The notes below the pieces were generated by a model, which ran no database searches, had not been told where the DNA came from, and worked only from the letters and a program-made list of their open reading frames with translations. Below are positions 1-8,855 of a stretch of DNA of 64,000 nt, one piece after another (the first letter of the stretch is position 1; the number at the start of each line of letters is the position of its first letter). Source of the DNA: Halobacillus litoralis (lineage in GTDB: Bacteria; Bacillota; Bacilli; Bacillales; Halobacillaceae); NCBI RefSeq assembly GCF_004101865.1, contig NZ_CP026118.1, positions 1,116,001 to 1,180,000 on the forward strand. The letters run 5' to 3'. The position numbers were made by a program, and so were the translations under genes.

Positions 1-7
1 CCACTCA

Positions 8-64
8 CTATCCGCTATCTTTCCAATTTTCATTCCATTCCTGCTGTTTCACTTTTTTTATCAT
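8..64 (-). CDS. Possible 18-codon micro-ORF
   Basis: ATG preceded at 6-8 nt by a strong GGAGG-type ribosome site; 18 codons (MIKKVKQQEWNENWKDSG) and a TAG stop. Hydrophilic, no recognised family. No clear promoter is visible and the far side of the window edge is unknown, so it may be a chance ORF or a leader peptide. Confidence 0.2.
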   Translation of the reverse strand: MIKKVKQQEWNENWKDSG

Positions 65-244
65 TCGACCTTCCTCCTTGGATTTTTATATTGTGAATGG
101 AGCTTCCTCCACCTGTCACCTGACCAGACATACTGTTCAAAAGCTTAAGCACCCTGTCCGCTCTTCAGCTTATTTAAACCACTGAAATTTTTAATAGCAG
201 AAAAAGGTTCGCTGAAGCATGTGGCGTTTTTAAAATTCAAAACG

Positions 245-272
245 AAAAAAAGCATACGTCCTCGACGTATGC
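245..272 (-). terminator. Intrinsic terminator of the 23-codon unit
   Basis: Perfect 8-bp stem GCATACGT/ACGTATGC with a 5-nt loop, followed on the minus strand by a run of seven T. Confidence 0.7.
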
Positions 273-338
273 TTCTACACACAAAAAAGGCCCGTATTCA
301 CGTGACCTTGTTGGCACATATCCTTTTTAAATCCATTA

Positions 339-410
339 TCAGCCGTGCAACAGATAACAAGTCACGATCAATATAAAGTTGTCTTTTTGTTGAACACTTT
401 GTTTTTCCAT
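339..410 (-). CDS. Micro-gene, 23 codons, own promoter and terminator
   Basis: ATG with a perfect AAGGAGGT ribosome site 7 nt upstream; product of 23 residues with a hydrophobic centre (FILIVTCYLL), ending TGA. A near-consensus sigma-A promoter lies 30 nt upstream and a rho-independent terminator about 70 nt downstream, so a transcript of roughly 190 nt is expected. The coding span is short compared with the transcript; another frame of the same RNA is also open for about 30 codons without a good start. It may therefore be a small membrane peptide or a regulatory RNA. No family recognised. Confidence 0.4.
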   Translation of the reverse strand: MEKQSVQQKDNFILIVTCYLLHG

Positions 411-441
411 TGTCGTGACCTCCTTGTATCAATGATTATTC

Positions 442-470
442 ATTATATAGTTTTCAAAATTTTTAATCAA
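442..470 (-). promoter_or_regulatory. Sigma-A promoter
   Basis: Minus strand: -35 TTGATT (470-465), 17-bp spacer, -10 TATAAT (447-442). An AATGA...TCATT dyad overlaps the -10 downstream edge and resembles a loose Fur-like operator with one extra base; the latter is only a suggestion. Confidence 0.6.
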
Positions 471-472
471 CT

Positions 473-895
473 GTTTTTTTGCTTTTTTCCAAAAAAATCC
501 GTTTATTTATCTGTTGGAATTTAAAAGGGTTCCGGAACTAAGAATGGAGCTTGAAGTTCCAGGAAATCACTCGTCCAGCTCCATCGCCCAGACACTCGCG
601 TCATCAGCAGACCATCAAAGGAATGAAAAAAGCACATTCCTTTGATGGTCTGCTTATGCCCGTCGTGTCTACCAGGGCAATTCCACCTTTGTGGGGAACT
701 GGCTAGCTTCCTCGGGCTTAAATTCTCTGCGGGATCTCGCTTACTCCCTGCTCCCACGTCCCCCTCCCCATGCGACCATTGCCATAAGAAAATCTCGAAA
801 CCGACTTGTTGTATAAGGGATCTCTTAGTTGAAAAAGGCTATGAAAATATTCGCGCAGTGTTCTCCAAACTTAGAATGATCCCTAAATGCGATAG
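473..895. other. Intergenic stretch with hairpin and repeat fragments
   Basis: No convincing gene. Apart from the hairpin at 606-654 and the inverted family C fragment just after it, the stretch holds GC-rich repeat debris. Open frames here cross repeats and lack ribosome sites. Confidence 0.5.
606..654. repeat. 20-bp perfect hairpin joined to a family C fragment
   Basis: The arms at 606-625 and 635-654 are perfectly complementary (AGCAGACCATC.../...GATGGTCTGCT) with a 9-nt A-rich loop. The right arm runs directly into an inverted copy of the family C motif (CCTGGTAGACACGAC on the minus strand, 662-676). Could act as a bidirectional terminator, but there is no clear gene feeding it. Confidence 0.5.
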
Positions 896-1064
896 GATTT
901 CGAGAAAATTATACCGTAAGGGCGAAGGGGAACAAGGAGACTCCTGCGGGACAAGAGTGCAGGATGAGACCCCACAGAGCGTTTGCTCGAGGAGGCTCAT
1001 CGCGCTCCCGCGGAAAGCGAGTTGTTCCCCGCAGCCCTATAACCTCAATAAATGTCTCGAAATC
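896..1064. repeat. Repeat family A, copy 1 (MITE-like)
   Basis: Bounded by perfect 10-bp terminal inverted repeats GATTTCGAGA (896-905) and TCTCGAAATC (1055-1064). The core is GC-rich and self-complementary (ACTCCTGCGGG ... CCCGCGGAAAGCGAG). Related copies are at 30859-31033 and, as a half copy, at 30360-30455. Confidence 0.7.
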
Positions 1065-1129
1065 AAGCTTCATAGAAAACAGCAAGCTTGTTGAATAACT
1101 GTCTAATATATCTTCAAAAAAATAATATT

Positions 1130-2152
1130 CTATATGACACCATGGCCGATTAAGATGAAAGCGGCGAGAAGCAGTACGATCACGATTACAAATACAATTG
1201 CTAGCGGTCTTGAAACATTCGCCCGCTGTACTTCTTCCCAACGGACAGGCCTGATTCCGCTAATGGAAAATATCGTGACCGCAGCTAACAGTATAGACAT
1301 AATATTAACCGTCACTAACAAAAAAGCTCCATAAGCAGAAGCAAAGGCACCGTGGCCAATTGACATTCCCAGCGCTACCGAGGGTGGGAGTAAAGCGACA
1401 GCTACCATGACACCGACTAAATTCCCGGAGAGCCGGTTGAGAAACGCAAGAGCTCCTGCAGCACCTGCAGCCACCCCAAGGAAGATATCTACAATTGTCA
1501 CTTTCGTTCTATCCAAATATTGATCATTTTGCATCCCTATATCAGTGAAGTAGCCAAAGGCGATTGAAATTATAAGAATGATCGCAACCCCATATACGGA
1601 TGTGATCACAGACTTACCAAGCAACTTGTAGTCACCAAGAATAGCCGAGAACGCTATTGCAATGACTGGACCTATCATTGGTGCAATAACCATCGCTCCA
1701 ATGACGACCGCTTCACTATCCTTCAGGAATCCGACCGTAGCTACAATCGCAGATAATAAAATAAGAAGGGAATAATTCATTGTAATATGACTGTTTTTCT
1801 CTACAGCATTCATTAATTCATGGCGACTTGACCTTAATAAATGCGCTTTTTCTTTCTCTGCCTCGTCTTTCTTCTTTTCTTCCTCTTTCGCTTCATCATG
1901 AATTGTGTTTTTCGCTAAATAAGTGTGAACAGGAATGAGTAATGTCTCAAAACCTTCCACGACGTTAGATACCTCTTCCAAATAGTTCAAAATCTCTTCC
2001 ACTTCTCTTTTTTTCACTAAAATGCGCACAAGCATTCTTTCTTCCGACTCACTTGAAACCCAATATGAACGGTGGTCGTATTTTTGAAGCTTGTCATTGA
2101 TAGATTCAAAATGCTGATCAGGTATATACACTTCAATCAGCTGTAAATTCAT
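1130..2152 (-). CDS. TIGR00341/DUF389 family membrane protein
   Basis: A 340-residue protein. The N-terminal 85 residues are soluble and ferredoxin-fold-like, followed by a highly charged Glu/Lys linker (about 88-105) and a C-terminal membrane domain of about six to seven helices from residue 125. It carries the family's GAMVIAPMIGP motif (about 152-162) and a Gly/Ala-rich helix (about 226-240). Start ATG at 2152 has GAGGTGA 6 nt upstream. Transcribed divergently from germination operon 1 across a 100-bp gap. The biochemical function of the family is not known; a transport or ion-handling role is only a guess. Confidence 0.85.
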   Translation of the reverse strand: MNLQLIEVYIPDQHFESINDKLQKYDHRSYWVSSESEERMLVRILVKKREVEEILNYLEEVSNVVEGFETLLIPVHTYLAKNTIHDEAKEEEKKKDEAEKEKAHLLRSSRHELMNAVEKNSHITMNYSLLILLSAIVATVGFLKDSEAVVIGAMVIAPMIGPVIAIAFSAILGDYKLLGKSVITSVYGVAIILIISIAFGYFTDIGMQNDQYLDRTKVTIVDIFLGVAAGAAGALAFLNRLSGNLVGVMVAVALLPPSVALGMSIGHGAFASAYGAFLLVTVNIMSILLAAVTIFSISGIRPVRWEEVQRANVSRPLAIVFVIVIVLLLAAFILIGHGVI

Positions 2153-2174
2153 CTCTTATCACCTCATTCCTTCA

Positions 2175-2204
2175 GTAATACGCAAACCTTTATTTTTCAT
2201 AATG
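2175..2204 (+). promoter_or_regulatory. Possible sigma-G (forespore) promoter
   Basis: GTAATA (2175-2180), 17-bp spacer, CATAATG (2198-2204) resembles the forespore pattern TGMATA/CATNNTA. Placed about 50 bp ahead of the germinant receptor operon, where such a promoter is expected. Match is imperfect. Confidence 0.35.
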
Positions 2205-2254
2205 TCCCCTTTTTTCCACATACTAATTCCAACTTGATGAAAGGAGGGGATTAC

Positions 2255-3736
2255 ATGTCTGAGCAGCTACCCATGAAAGCAGATGCCTATATGGATGTGA
2301 TGAAAACACAATTCAACGACAGCCCTGACCTTATCCAGAAAGTTTTCCATATCAAAGGGCAAGCAATTATTGTCCACTTCATCTCCTATCAAGTTAAAAG
2401 AGAACGGTTGGAAAGAGATTTATTGGAAAATATAACGAACTCTCAGAAACGTTGGACGAACGAGGGTTTGATCAACAAAATACCGCTATCTTCTACGGAA
2501 AAACAATCGTCTCTGGAGCAGATTACTACAAAACTGATCCACGGTAGTGTAGCTGTATATATCGAAGGAGAAAAGGAAGCCGTCCTTTTCGCTCTTCCAC
2601 AACAAGACCATCGAAGTCTTAACAGGGCTGAGACAGAGTCGCTCGTCTTCGGACCGCAAGTTTCCTTTACCGAATCATTGATAACAAATTTGAACGTTGT
2701 CCGGTGGCGCCTGGATACCGATGACCTTGTCGTGGAAAAATTGATTGTCGGAGAACGTATACAATCAGAGGTGCGTATCGTTTATTTGAAGTCACTTGCC
2801 AATGATGAAAATGTTGAGACAATGAGACAGCGGATCAAAGATCTAAAAGTTGCCGAAGTAGAAGATACAAGTGTGCTAGGACAATTGATTGAAGACTCTA
2901 CAAGCAGTGTATTCCCTCAGCTCATTTTCACAGAATTGCCGGACCGGTTCTGCAATTCTGTATCTAAAGGAAGAGTCGGGGTGATGGTCGATAAAAGTCC
3001 AACAATGTTGATCGGCCCTATGACTTTGTTCAGTTTCTTCGAATCAACCGAAGATCTTTATATGCGCTGGAACATGGGATCTTTCATACGCCTGTTACGT
3101 TTCTTAGCTATGGCCCTATCGATCGTCCTCACGCCGATGTACGTAGCAGCTTTAACCTTCCATTATGAAATCATACCAAGTACCTTACTCGTTTCTTTAG
3201 GACAATCTCGTTCGACTGTGCCGTTCCCGCCAGTCATTGAAGCTTTGTTATTAGAAGTTTTGATTGAATTATTAAGGGAGGCAGGCGCTCGTTTACCTAC
3301 AAAAGTCGGTCAAACGATGGGTATTGTAGGGGGGATCGTATTAGGGCAAGCTGCAGTAAAGGCAGGATTCACAAGTAATATTTTAATTATTATCATCGCT
3401 TTAAGCGCCCTGGCTTCTTTTACTGCTCCGAGTTACTTAATGGGAACAGCTGTCCGTATCATCCGCTTTCCAATGATCATCCTGGCAGGTGCCTGGGGGT
3501 TGATCGGCATTGTTTTCGCATTGTCATTCCTTATCATCCATTTACTTAAACAAAAATCGTTGGGAAGGCCATACTTGGCACCGATTTACCCTTTTCAATG
3601 GAAAGACTTCAATGACTCGATATTTCGGCTCCCTTTCAAAAAAAATAACTATCGTCCGTTAAATGTGATGCCCAAAGACACAGAACGTTATAGTAAAGCT
3701 AAAGCAAGCGAGCGAAAAGATGTGGATCCATCATGA
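2255..3736 (+). CDS. Spore germination protein, GerA family (A subunit), operon 1
   Basis: A subunit of a nutrient germinant receptor of the spore inner membrane; 493 residues, normal for GerAA/GerKA. The soluble N-terminal domain covers about 1-275, followed by hydrophobic segments and the conserved block PFPPVIEALLLE...IELLREAG.RLP (about 322-350) and GQTMGIVGG. The start chosen is ATG at 2255, with AAAGGAGGGG 6 nt upstream; a TTG 21 nt earlier overlaps that ribosome site. Last codons overlap the next gene (ATGA), so A, B and C subunits are translationally coupled. A charged, hydrophilic C-terminal tail follows the last membrane segment, as usual. Confidence 0.95.
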   Translation: MSEQLPMKADAYMDVMKTQFNDSPDLIQKVFHIKGQAIIVHFISYQVKRERLERDLLENITNSQKRWTNEGLINKIPLSSTEKQSSLEQITTKLIHGSVAVYIEGEKEAVLFALPQQDHRSLNRAETESLVFGPQVSFTESLITNLNVVRWRLDTDDLVVEKLIVGERIQSEVRIVYLKSLANDENVETMRQRIKDLKVAEVEDTSVLGQLIEDSTSSVFPQLIFTELPDRFCNSVSKGRVGVMVDKSPTMLIGPMTLFSFFESTEDLYMRWNMGSFIRLLRFLAMALSIVLTPMYVAALTFHYEIIPSTLLVSLGQSRSTVPFPPVIEALLLEVLIELLREAGARLPTKVGQTMGIVGGIVLGQAAVKAGFTSNILIIIIALSALASFTAPSYLMGTAVRIIRFPMIILAGAWGLIGIVFALSFLIIHLLKQKSLGRPYLAPIYPFQWKDFNDSIFRLPFKKNNYRPLNVMPKDTERYSKAKASERKDVDPS

Positions 3737-4842
3737 AAACTAATATTTCATTGGACCCTGGTAAATCTGTCCAAGCCTTTTACCTGTTTTTCATCATTCA
3801 TACTTCTCAGATCGGAGCAGGAGTGATGGGGGTACCTAGGATTCTCGTTCTGGAAGCCGGTTCAGATGCCTGGATTTCTGTACTTATCGCCGGCGTTTAT
3901 CTTCATATAACGGTTTTCTTAATGCTCAGTATACTTCGAGCTTATGACAATTCAGACATCCTTGGCATACAAGGGGACCTATTCGGAAAATGGATAGGAA
4001 AGATATTAGGTCTCATGTATGTTCTCTATATTTTCCTGCTCGTCTTAACAGTCATGAAAAACTATATCGAAGTTGTTCAAGTATTCATTTTTCCGGAAAT
4101 GCCGATATGGCTGATGAGTTTATTCTTGCTCTCACTGATGGTCTACAGCATCATCGGCGGATTCAGAGTGGTAGTAGGGACTGCTTTCATCTTCTTTTTC
4201 TTGACGATCTGGCTTGCTTTGACCATTTATAAACCGATGACGTACATGGATTGGGAACATTTTTTACCTGTCATGCATCATTCCTCTCCAATGGATCTAT
4301 TTATGGGAGCGAAACAAGTCGCCTATTCTGTCTTAGGGTTGGAAATTCTGCTATTTGTCTATCCCTTCATAGAGGATAAAAAAAAGATATCTCTTCCTGC
4401 CCACGCAGGAGTGTTATTCACGACCTTTCTCATATTACTTGTGACGGTTGTTTCCATCGGTTATTTCAGTCCTGATCAGCTGAAAGCAACCGTATGGGCT
4501 ACACTCTCATTGTTCAAGATTATTAGTTTCTCTATCGTTGAACGCTTCGATTTCATTGCGGTCGCTCTTTGGATGATGGTCATTATCCCGAACCTCGTCT
4601 TATTCGGATGGATGATCGTACATTCCATGAAACGTCTATTCAATACGCCAAAAAAACCAACCCTCTATGCTTTGGCTTTTTTGTTGTTCATCGCTTCAAT
4701 AACCATAGAAAAACGAGTAGGTGTCAACCAACTGACGTCGATTACTTCAGAAGTAGGCTTTTGGATTGTCTTCGTCTATCCATGGTTCATTTACATCATC
4801 GTCATGGTTAAGAAAAAGTGGCTGAAAAGAGGTATTTCATGA
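3733..4842 (+). CDS. Spore germination permease, GerAB/ArcD/ProY family (B subunit), operon 1
   Basis: A 369-residue polytopic protein with about ten membrane helices, of the amino-acid/polyamine/organocation transporter fold; in germinant receptors the B subunit binds the nutrient. N-terminal FFIIHTSQIGAGVMGVPR matches the family's first helix with the unwound Gly-rich break. It starts inside the stop codon of the A subunit (ATGA at 3733-3736) and ends overlapping the C subunit start. Ligand cannot be deduced from sequence by eye. Confidence 0.94.
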   Translation: MKTNISLDPGKSVQAFYLFFIIHTSQIGAGVMGVPRILVLEAGSDAWISVLIAGVYLHITVFLMLSILRAYDNSDILGIQGDLFGKWIGKILGLMYVLYIFLLVLTVMKNYIEVVQVFIFPEMPIWLMSLFLLSLMVYSIIGGFRVVVGTAFIFFFLTIWLALTIYKPMTYMDWEHFLPVMHHSSPMDLFMGAKQVAYSVLGLEILLFVYPFIEDKKKISLPAHAGVLFTTFLILLVTVVSIGYFSPDQLKATVWATLSLFKIISFSIVERFDFIAVALWMMVIIPNLVLFGWMIVHSMKRLFNTPKKPTLYALAFLLFIASITIEKRVGVNQLTSITSEVGFWIVFVYPWFIYIIVMVKKKWLKRGIS

Positions 4843-5972
4843 AAAAAGCAGCTATACTCCTGATGGTAATGATCTTTCTTGCCGGATGCATTCCAAAAAA
4901 TTATATAGAAAGACTTGGTATCATCACAGCGGTCGGCTACGATTTAATTGAAGATGACCGGCTGCGCGGTACTTTAGTGATGTTCCAGTTCGATCCCACA
5001 GCAGCGAATAACTCTCAAGTTGTTACTGGTGAAGCTGAAACTTCTAAGGGAATCCGCTTTGCTACTAACCGGCTCACCAGCCAACAGCTCGTATCCGGGC
5101 AAGTAAGGTTGGAAATTTTCCAAGATCAATTAGCAAGTAAGGGAATGATGAAATACATGGATACATTACAAAGGGATGCAAAAATATCAGATATGGGATA
5201 CTTGGCAGTTAGTAATGTTCCTACGAGCACAATGCTAAAATCCAACAACTCAGAATCGCACCCGAATACAGGGAATTACATTCAACAGTTAATTGAAAAG
5301 AGCATTAAAGATGAGTCTATTCCTAATGCAGTACTTACGGGATTCATGCATGATTTTTATGACACCGGTAAAGACCCTGTCTTACCCTTATTGACATTAG
5401 AGGAAGACAAGACTGTCATACAGGGATTGGGCCTATTCCAGGATGACCGCTTCGTAGATGCCATTTCACATGAGCAAACCTTTTACCTTATGTTGATGAA
5501 ACAGGAATTTGATCATGGGCAATTCCAAATTGAACTGGACTCCGATTCGATGCAGGATTTTTATAGAAAGTCAACGAACGAACAAGTATCAGAAGGGGAC
5601 TTACATGTCTCACTCCATGAATTAAGCACCGAACGCACGATCAAACCAACGAAAGGGCAGCCCACGAAGCAAAGTGTCCATCTAAAAATGGAATCTCGTC
5701 TGCTTGAAATTACTAAAGAGATCGAATTAAAAGATAAAAAAGCCATCAATGCACTTGAGAAAGAACTTGAAATAGCAATCGAAAAAAAACTAGGCAGCAT
5801 TATGACCATTTTTAAAGAAGCCCAGGTGGACCCTGTAGGATTCGGTGCGAAATACAATACAGAAAAACGCTCCAATCGTGTTACCAATGAAAACTGGCGT
5901 GAACAAATTCCAGAGCTTGATATAGAATTCAAGGTGGATTTCAAGTTGTTACGATATGGCATAACAGAGTAA
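4839..5972 (+). CDS. Ger(x)C family spore germination lipoprotein (C subunit), operon 1
   Basis: A 377-residue lipoprotein, the C subunit of the receptor, attached to the outer face of the spore inner membrane. A short signal peptide ends in lipobox LAGC (Cys about residue 17), followed by the family pattern ERLGIITAVGYD. Start ATG at 4839 overlaps the B subunit stop (ATGA) and has AAAAGAGGT upstream; a GTG 21 nt earlier would spoil the signal peptide. The pair of Ger(x)C domains runs to the C-terminus (FKVDFKLLRYG). Last gene of the operon, followed by a hairpin terminator. Confidence 0.95.
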   Translation: MKKAAILLMVMIFLAGCIPKNYIERLGIITAVGYDLIEDDRLRGTLVMFQFDPTAANNSQVVTGEAETSKGIRFATNRLTSQQLVSGQVRLEIFQDQLASKGMMKYMDTLQRDAKISDMGYLAVSNVPTSTMLKSNNSESHPNTGNYIQQLIEKSIKDESIPNAVLTGFMHDFYDTGKDPVLPLLTLEEDKTVIQGLGLFQDDRFVDAISHEQTFYLMLMKQEFDHGQFQIELDSDSMQDFYRKSTNEQVSEGDLHVSLHELSTERTIKPTKGQPTKQSVHLKMESRLLEITKEIELKDKKAINALEKELEIAIEKKLGSIMTIFKEAQVDPVGFGAKYNTEKRSNRVTNENWREQIPELDIEFKVDFKLLRYGITE

Positions 5973-6006
5973 AACAAGCCCCCGTCTTGACCAAGATGGG
6001 GGCTTG
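5973..6006. terminator. Convergent terminator between gerC-type gene and helD
   Basis: Stem AAGCCCCCGTCTTG with its complement around ACC. T-rich tail (TTGTTTTA) on the minus strand, so it best serves helD; on the plus strand it probably also ends germination operon 1. Confidence 0.7.
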
Positions 6007-6054
6007 CCGTTGTCCGCTGTCATACATGAATTCACCCTGATCAGATAGAAAAAG

Positions 6055-8316
6055 TCAAACTTTACGGAAACGATCATTAGAAACACGATGCAGTAGAAAA
6101 TCTTCTTCCTTCTCACCTATCATATACAGGCGGTGCAGTGGTCTAGTCATCGCCACATAAAGCATTTTCAAATCCAAACTGTCCTCTGTATAAGGGTGAA
6201 AATGACTATACAAAAATACGACATCAAACTCTAATCCTTTAGCAAGATAAGCAGGTAAGATGACCCTGTTTGCCATTTCCTTCTGCTCTTCGCCCAGTCC
6301 TTCGAAACCTAACTGAAGAGAATCGAGATGACCTCTTACTTCATCTGCTTCTTTTTTCGATTTTGTAACAATGGCAAAGCTTTTCATCCCACTTTCAAGA
6401 AGTTCTTGTAAGAGAGTAAGGAATTTCGCTTCCCACCCCTGCTCTTTTCTAATAAAAGCAGGTGTTTCCCCGTGCCGCACGACTGGTTCAGCTTTCGGCA
6501 GGTTTTCAGGCATAAGGGTGAGCAGTGCATTGGCGAGGTTCATAATCTCGATCGTCGTCCGATACGTTTTTTGTAAGGTTAAATAATTGGCACTACTAAA
6601 AACATCCTCTTGCAGTGTTTCCCACTGTTTCAACCCTCGATAATTATAAATACCTTGCGCCAAGTCACCGACAATCGTAAAAAGGTCTGTTTGAAATGCT
6701 TTGCGAAGAGTGAATATTTCTAAGAAGCTGTAATCCTGTGCTTCATCAATGACGACCTTCTTTGCTTGATCATCTTCATGGAGTCCCGTCAGAAACGTCT
6801 TCAAATATAGCAAACCAGCTAAATCCTCAGATTGAAGATGTTTTTTCTTAAACAATGCCCTTGATTCTGCCCTCATATCTCGCAGTACTTTCGAGTCCTC
6901 AGAATGAAGGGAAAGAAATATCTCTTCGTTAAAGAGCTCTTGGTAGACTTCGAGCAGCTTCAGTTTTGGGTATTGCTTCATAAACCTGGAAACGGCGGTT
7001 CTTGATAGTTTCTTAATTTCCGCCAGCCGCTCTTCTTTTCTAGTGATCAAAAAACTGACCCTTATTTTCCGTTTCTCTGCATTTCGCATACCGTAAAGGG
7101 CACGGTCCAACTCTTCATCATATTTTTCAGCCATTTTATCTAAAATCTGTTTCTTCTTTCTTCTTAATTCGCTCTGTAAGACAGATTTGATTTTCTTCAC
7201 ACGGACTTCATATGGAAAGTAGCTGTATTCATCATAGAAAAGACGATTGATGCTTTTGGCACTTTTAATTCGGAAGCCGGCAAACATAAAATCTTCTTTC
7301 ACTTGGTAGGATTTTTTCAATAGTCGGATATAGGCATTTAATAAATCTTTAAAGAACTTCGAACCTTTTATTGCTGCGAATTCAAGGGTTTGAGGATCAC
7401 GATTTCCTTCAATTGTCTGCATTAATACTTCATGTTGGGTGAGCACATGCCAATCAATACCAGTAGCTTTTTGCACAAACTCAATAAAAGTGGATTGTTG
7501 GGCGCGCTGAACCCCGAGTTCTGGTAACACTTCTGATATGTATTGGATAAATAAACGGTTCGGAGCGAGTACCAACATGTCTTCAGGTTTGAAGATTTCT
7601 TTCATCGTGTACAAAAAATAAGAGATTCTATGCAAAGCAATCGTCGTCTTGCCACTCCCTGCCGCTCCCTGGACGATAATCGGTTTTCGCAGATCTGCAC
7701 GAATAATCCTGTTTTGTTCTTCCTGAATGGTAGAGACGATTTCCGTCAAACGGCTTTCGGCATTTTGAGCCAAGGAATCTTGCAGCAGCTCATCTTTGGT
7801 GGTCAGGTCGATATCGCGGAAATTCTCTAAGTTTCCTTCTTCAATTTGATACTGTCGCTTTAATGAGACATGGCCTTCATAACGTTCACCCAAAGCTTCA
7901 TAACTTACCTCTCCGATTCGTCCCTCATAATACACATTCGCTAAAGGGGAGCGCCAATCCAAAATGATAGGCAGCTGAGTCTCGCGGTCAAACAAAGACA
8001 TTTTTCCAATATAGAAGGTTTCTCGATCTGGTTTTTCTTTACGATGAAAATCAATGCGGGCAAAATAAGGTTTCTTGCGTAGTTGTTGGAGGCTTTCCAG
8101 TTGCTCCTTCGACATTTTCATAAAATTAGCATGTGACAACATTTCTTGATAGCGAAGACTACTATCTTTGAAGCTGAGGTTTTCGAGTGTATCTTCCTGT
8201 CCCTTCTTCAGAGCTTCCTGACCGATTTCCTGTGAGTCAATCAACCGCTCCATATAAGCTTTCGTAAAAGAAAGTCTTTCCAATTCTTGTTTCAAATCCG
8301 GGTGGCCTTCAGACAT
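6055..8316 (-). CDS. helD: RNA polymerase recycling motor HelD
   Basis: A 753-residue UvrD/Rep-like superfamily 1 ATPase. In Bacilli HelD binds stalled RNA polymerase and strips it from nucleic acid using ATP. Visible: N-terminal coiled-coil arm (about 1-90) that enters the polymerase secondary channel, the HelD signature FYIGKMSLFD (about 101-110) and DWRSPLANVYYEG (about 120-132), Walker A GAAGSGKT (217-224), a long charged helical arm (about 370-500), DEAQD (524-528), and a C-terminal helicase 2A domain with YRTT and KGLEFD motifs. Length is normal. Single gene between two terminators. Start ATG follows GGAGGAGAATGAC. Confidence 0.95.
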   Translation of the reverse strand: MSEGHPDLKQELERLSFTKAYMERLIDSQEIGQEALKKGQEDTLENLSFKDSSLRYQEMLSHANFMKMSKEQLESLQQLRKKPYFARIDFHRKEKPDRETFYIGKMSLFDRETQLPIILDWRSPLANVYYEGRIGEVSYEALGERYEGHVSLKRQYQIEEGNLENFRDIDLTTKDELLQDSLAQNAESRLTEIVSTIQEEQNRIIRADLRKPIIVQGAAGSGKTTIALHRISYFLYTMKEIFKPEDMLVLAPNRLFIQYISEVLPELGVQRAQQSTFIEFVQKATGIDWHVLTQHEVLMQTIEGNRDPQTLEFAAIKGSKFFKDLLNAYIRLLKKSYQVKEDFMFAGFRIKSAKSINRLFYDEYSYFPYEVRVKKIKSVLQSELRRKKKQILDKMAEKYDEELDRALYGMRNAEKRKIRVSFLITRKEERLAEIKKLSRTAVSRFMKQYPKLKLLEVYQELFNEEIFLSLHSEDSKVLRDMRAESRALFKKKHLQSEDLAGLLYLKTFLTGLHEDDQAKKVVIDEAQDYSFLEIFTLRKAFQTDLFTIVGDLAQGIYNYRGLKQWETLQEDVFSSANYLTLQKTYRTTIEIMNLANALLTLMPENLPKAEPVVRHGETPAFIRKEQGWEAKFLTLLQELLESGMKSFAIVTKSKKEADEVRGHLDSLQLGFEGLGEEQKEMANRVILPAYLAKGLEFDVVFLYSHFHPYTEDSLDLKMLYVAMTRPLHRLYMIGEKEEDFLLHRVSNDRFRKV

Positions 8317-8449
8317 CTGTCATTCTCCTCCTCCATCATATTGGAATGACGCGTGAGCGCTGACCCTTCATGCAGTTTTTTCCAAAGCAACGAAATAATA
8401 ACATACCACACCCGAAATGGAAGCGCAATCAAGTTTTTTAAATACTAAT

Positions 8450-8488
8450 AAAACAAAGACACCCTCCCCGACTGAGAAGGATGTCTTT
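8450..8488 (-). terminator. Intrinsic terminator
   Basis: Stem AAAGACACCCT/AGGATGTCTTT, followed on the minus strand by TTTGTTTTATT; ends the two-gene unit 9281-8500. Confidence 0.75.
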
Positions 8489-8499
8489 GTTCCAGACCA

Positions 8500-8850
8500 T
8501 TATCTTCGTTTACTTTCTGCATATTTGGGAAGTCTGCTCTCAAAAACAACAAAAGAAAAAATACGAAGAAATATGGGATATAAAGCTAGAATCGCTATCA
8601 AATCACCTATGGACCCGAGGAAGTCTGTCATGAACAAAACCGCAGCAAAAATGACCATCAAGATAACAGTAATCAGCCCTGCCCGGCCATTCACAGGTGT
8701 CCAGGCTCCTGCAATAGTCCTGGTATCCTGTTCTAATAAATCGAAACAGCGATAGTGATAAGGTCTTACTCTGAACCAATTTGAAGCAGTTATGAGTTCA
8801 TCCCTATCCTGAATTTCCTTATAACAATAACGACAGACATTAGTGTTCAC
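8500..8850 (-). CDS. Small membrane protein with N-terminal CxxC...HxxC zinc site
   Basis: 116 residues if started at GTG 8850, chosen because AGGAG lies 8 nt ahead and the start falls 5 bp after the stop of the upstream gene; a longer reading from ATG 8892 has no ribosome site and would overlap that gene. The N-terminus has C6-x2-C9 and H32-x2-C35, a likely single zinc site, followed by two or three hydrophobic segments (about residues 58-105) and a basic tail. Not a family I recognise. Tight coupling to a GHKL ATPase of anti-sigma type suggests the two act together, perhaps as a membrane-anchored partner; this is inference. Confidence 0.7.
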   Translation of the reverse strand: MNTNVCRYCYKEIQDRDELITASNWFRVRPYHYRCFDLLEQDTRTIAGAWTPVNGRAGLITVILMVIFAAVLFMTDFLGSIGDLIAILALYPIFLRIFSFVVFESRLPKYAESKRR

Positions 8851-8855
8851 AAAAT

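Noticed and set aside
442..456. Fur box at the small-unit promoter
   Set aside because: The dyad has one extra base compared with the 7-1-7 pattern; too weak to call.
642..1094. 150-codon plus-strand open frame
   Set aside because: Covers hairpin debris and most of the family A repeat, no ribosome site, Cys- and Arg-rich shadow of GC-rich palindromes.
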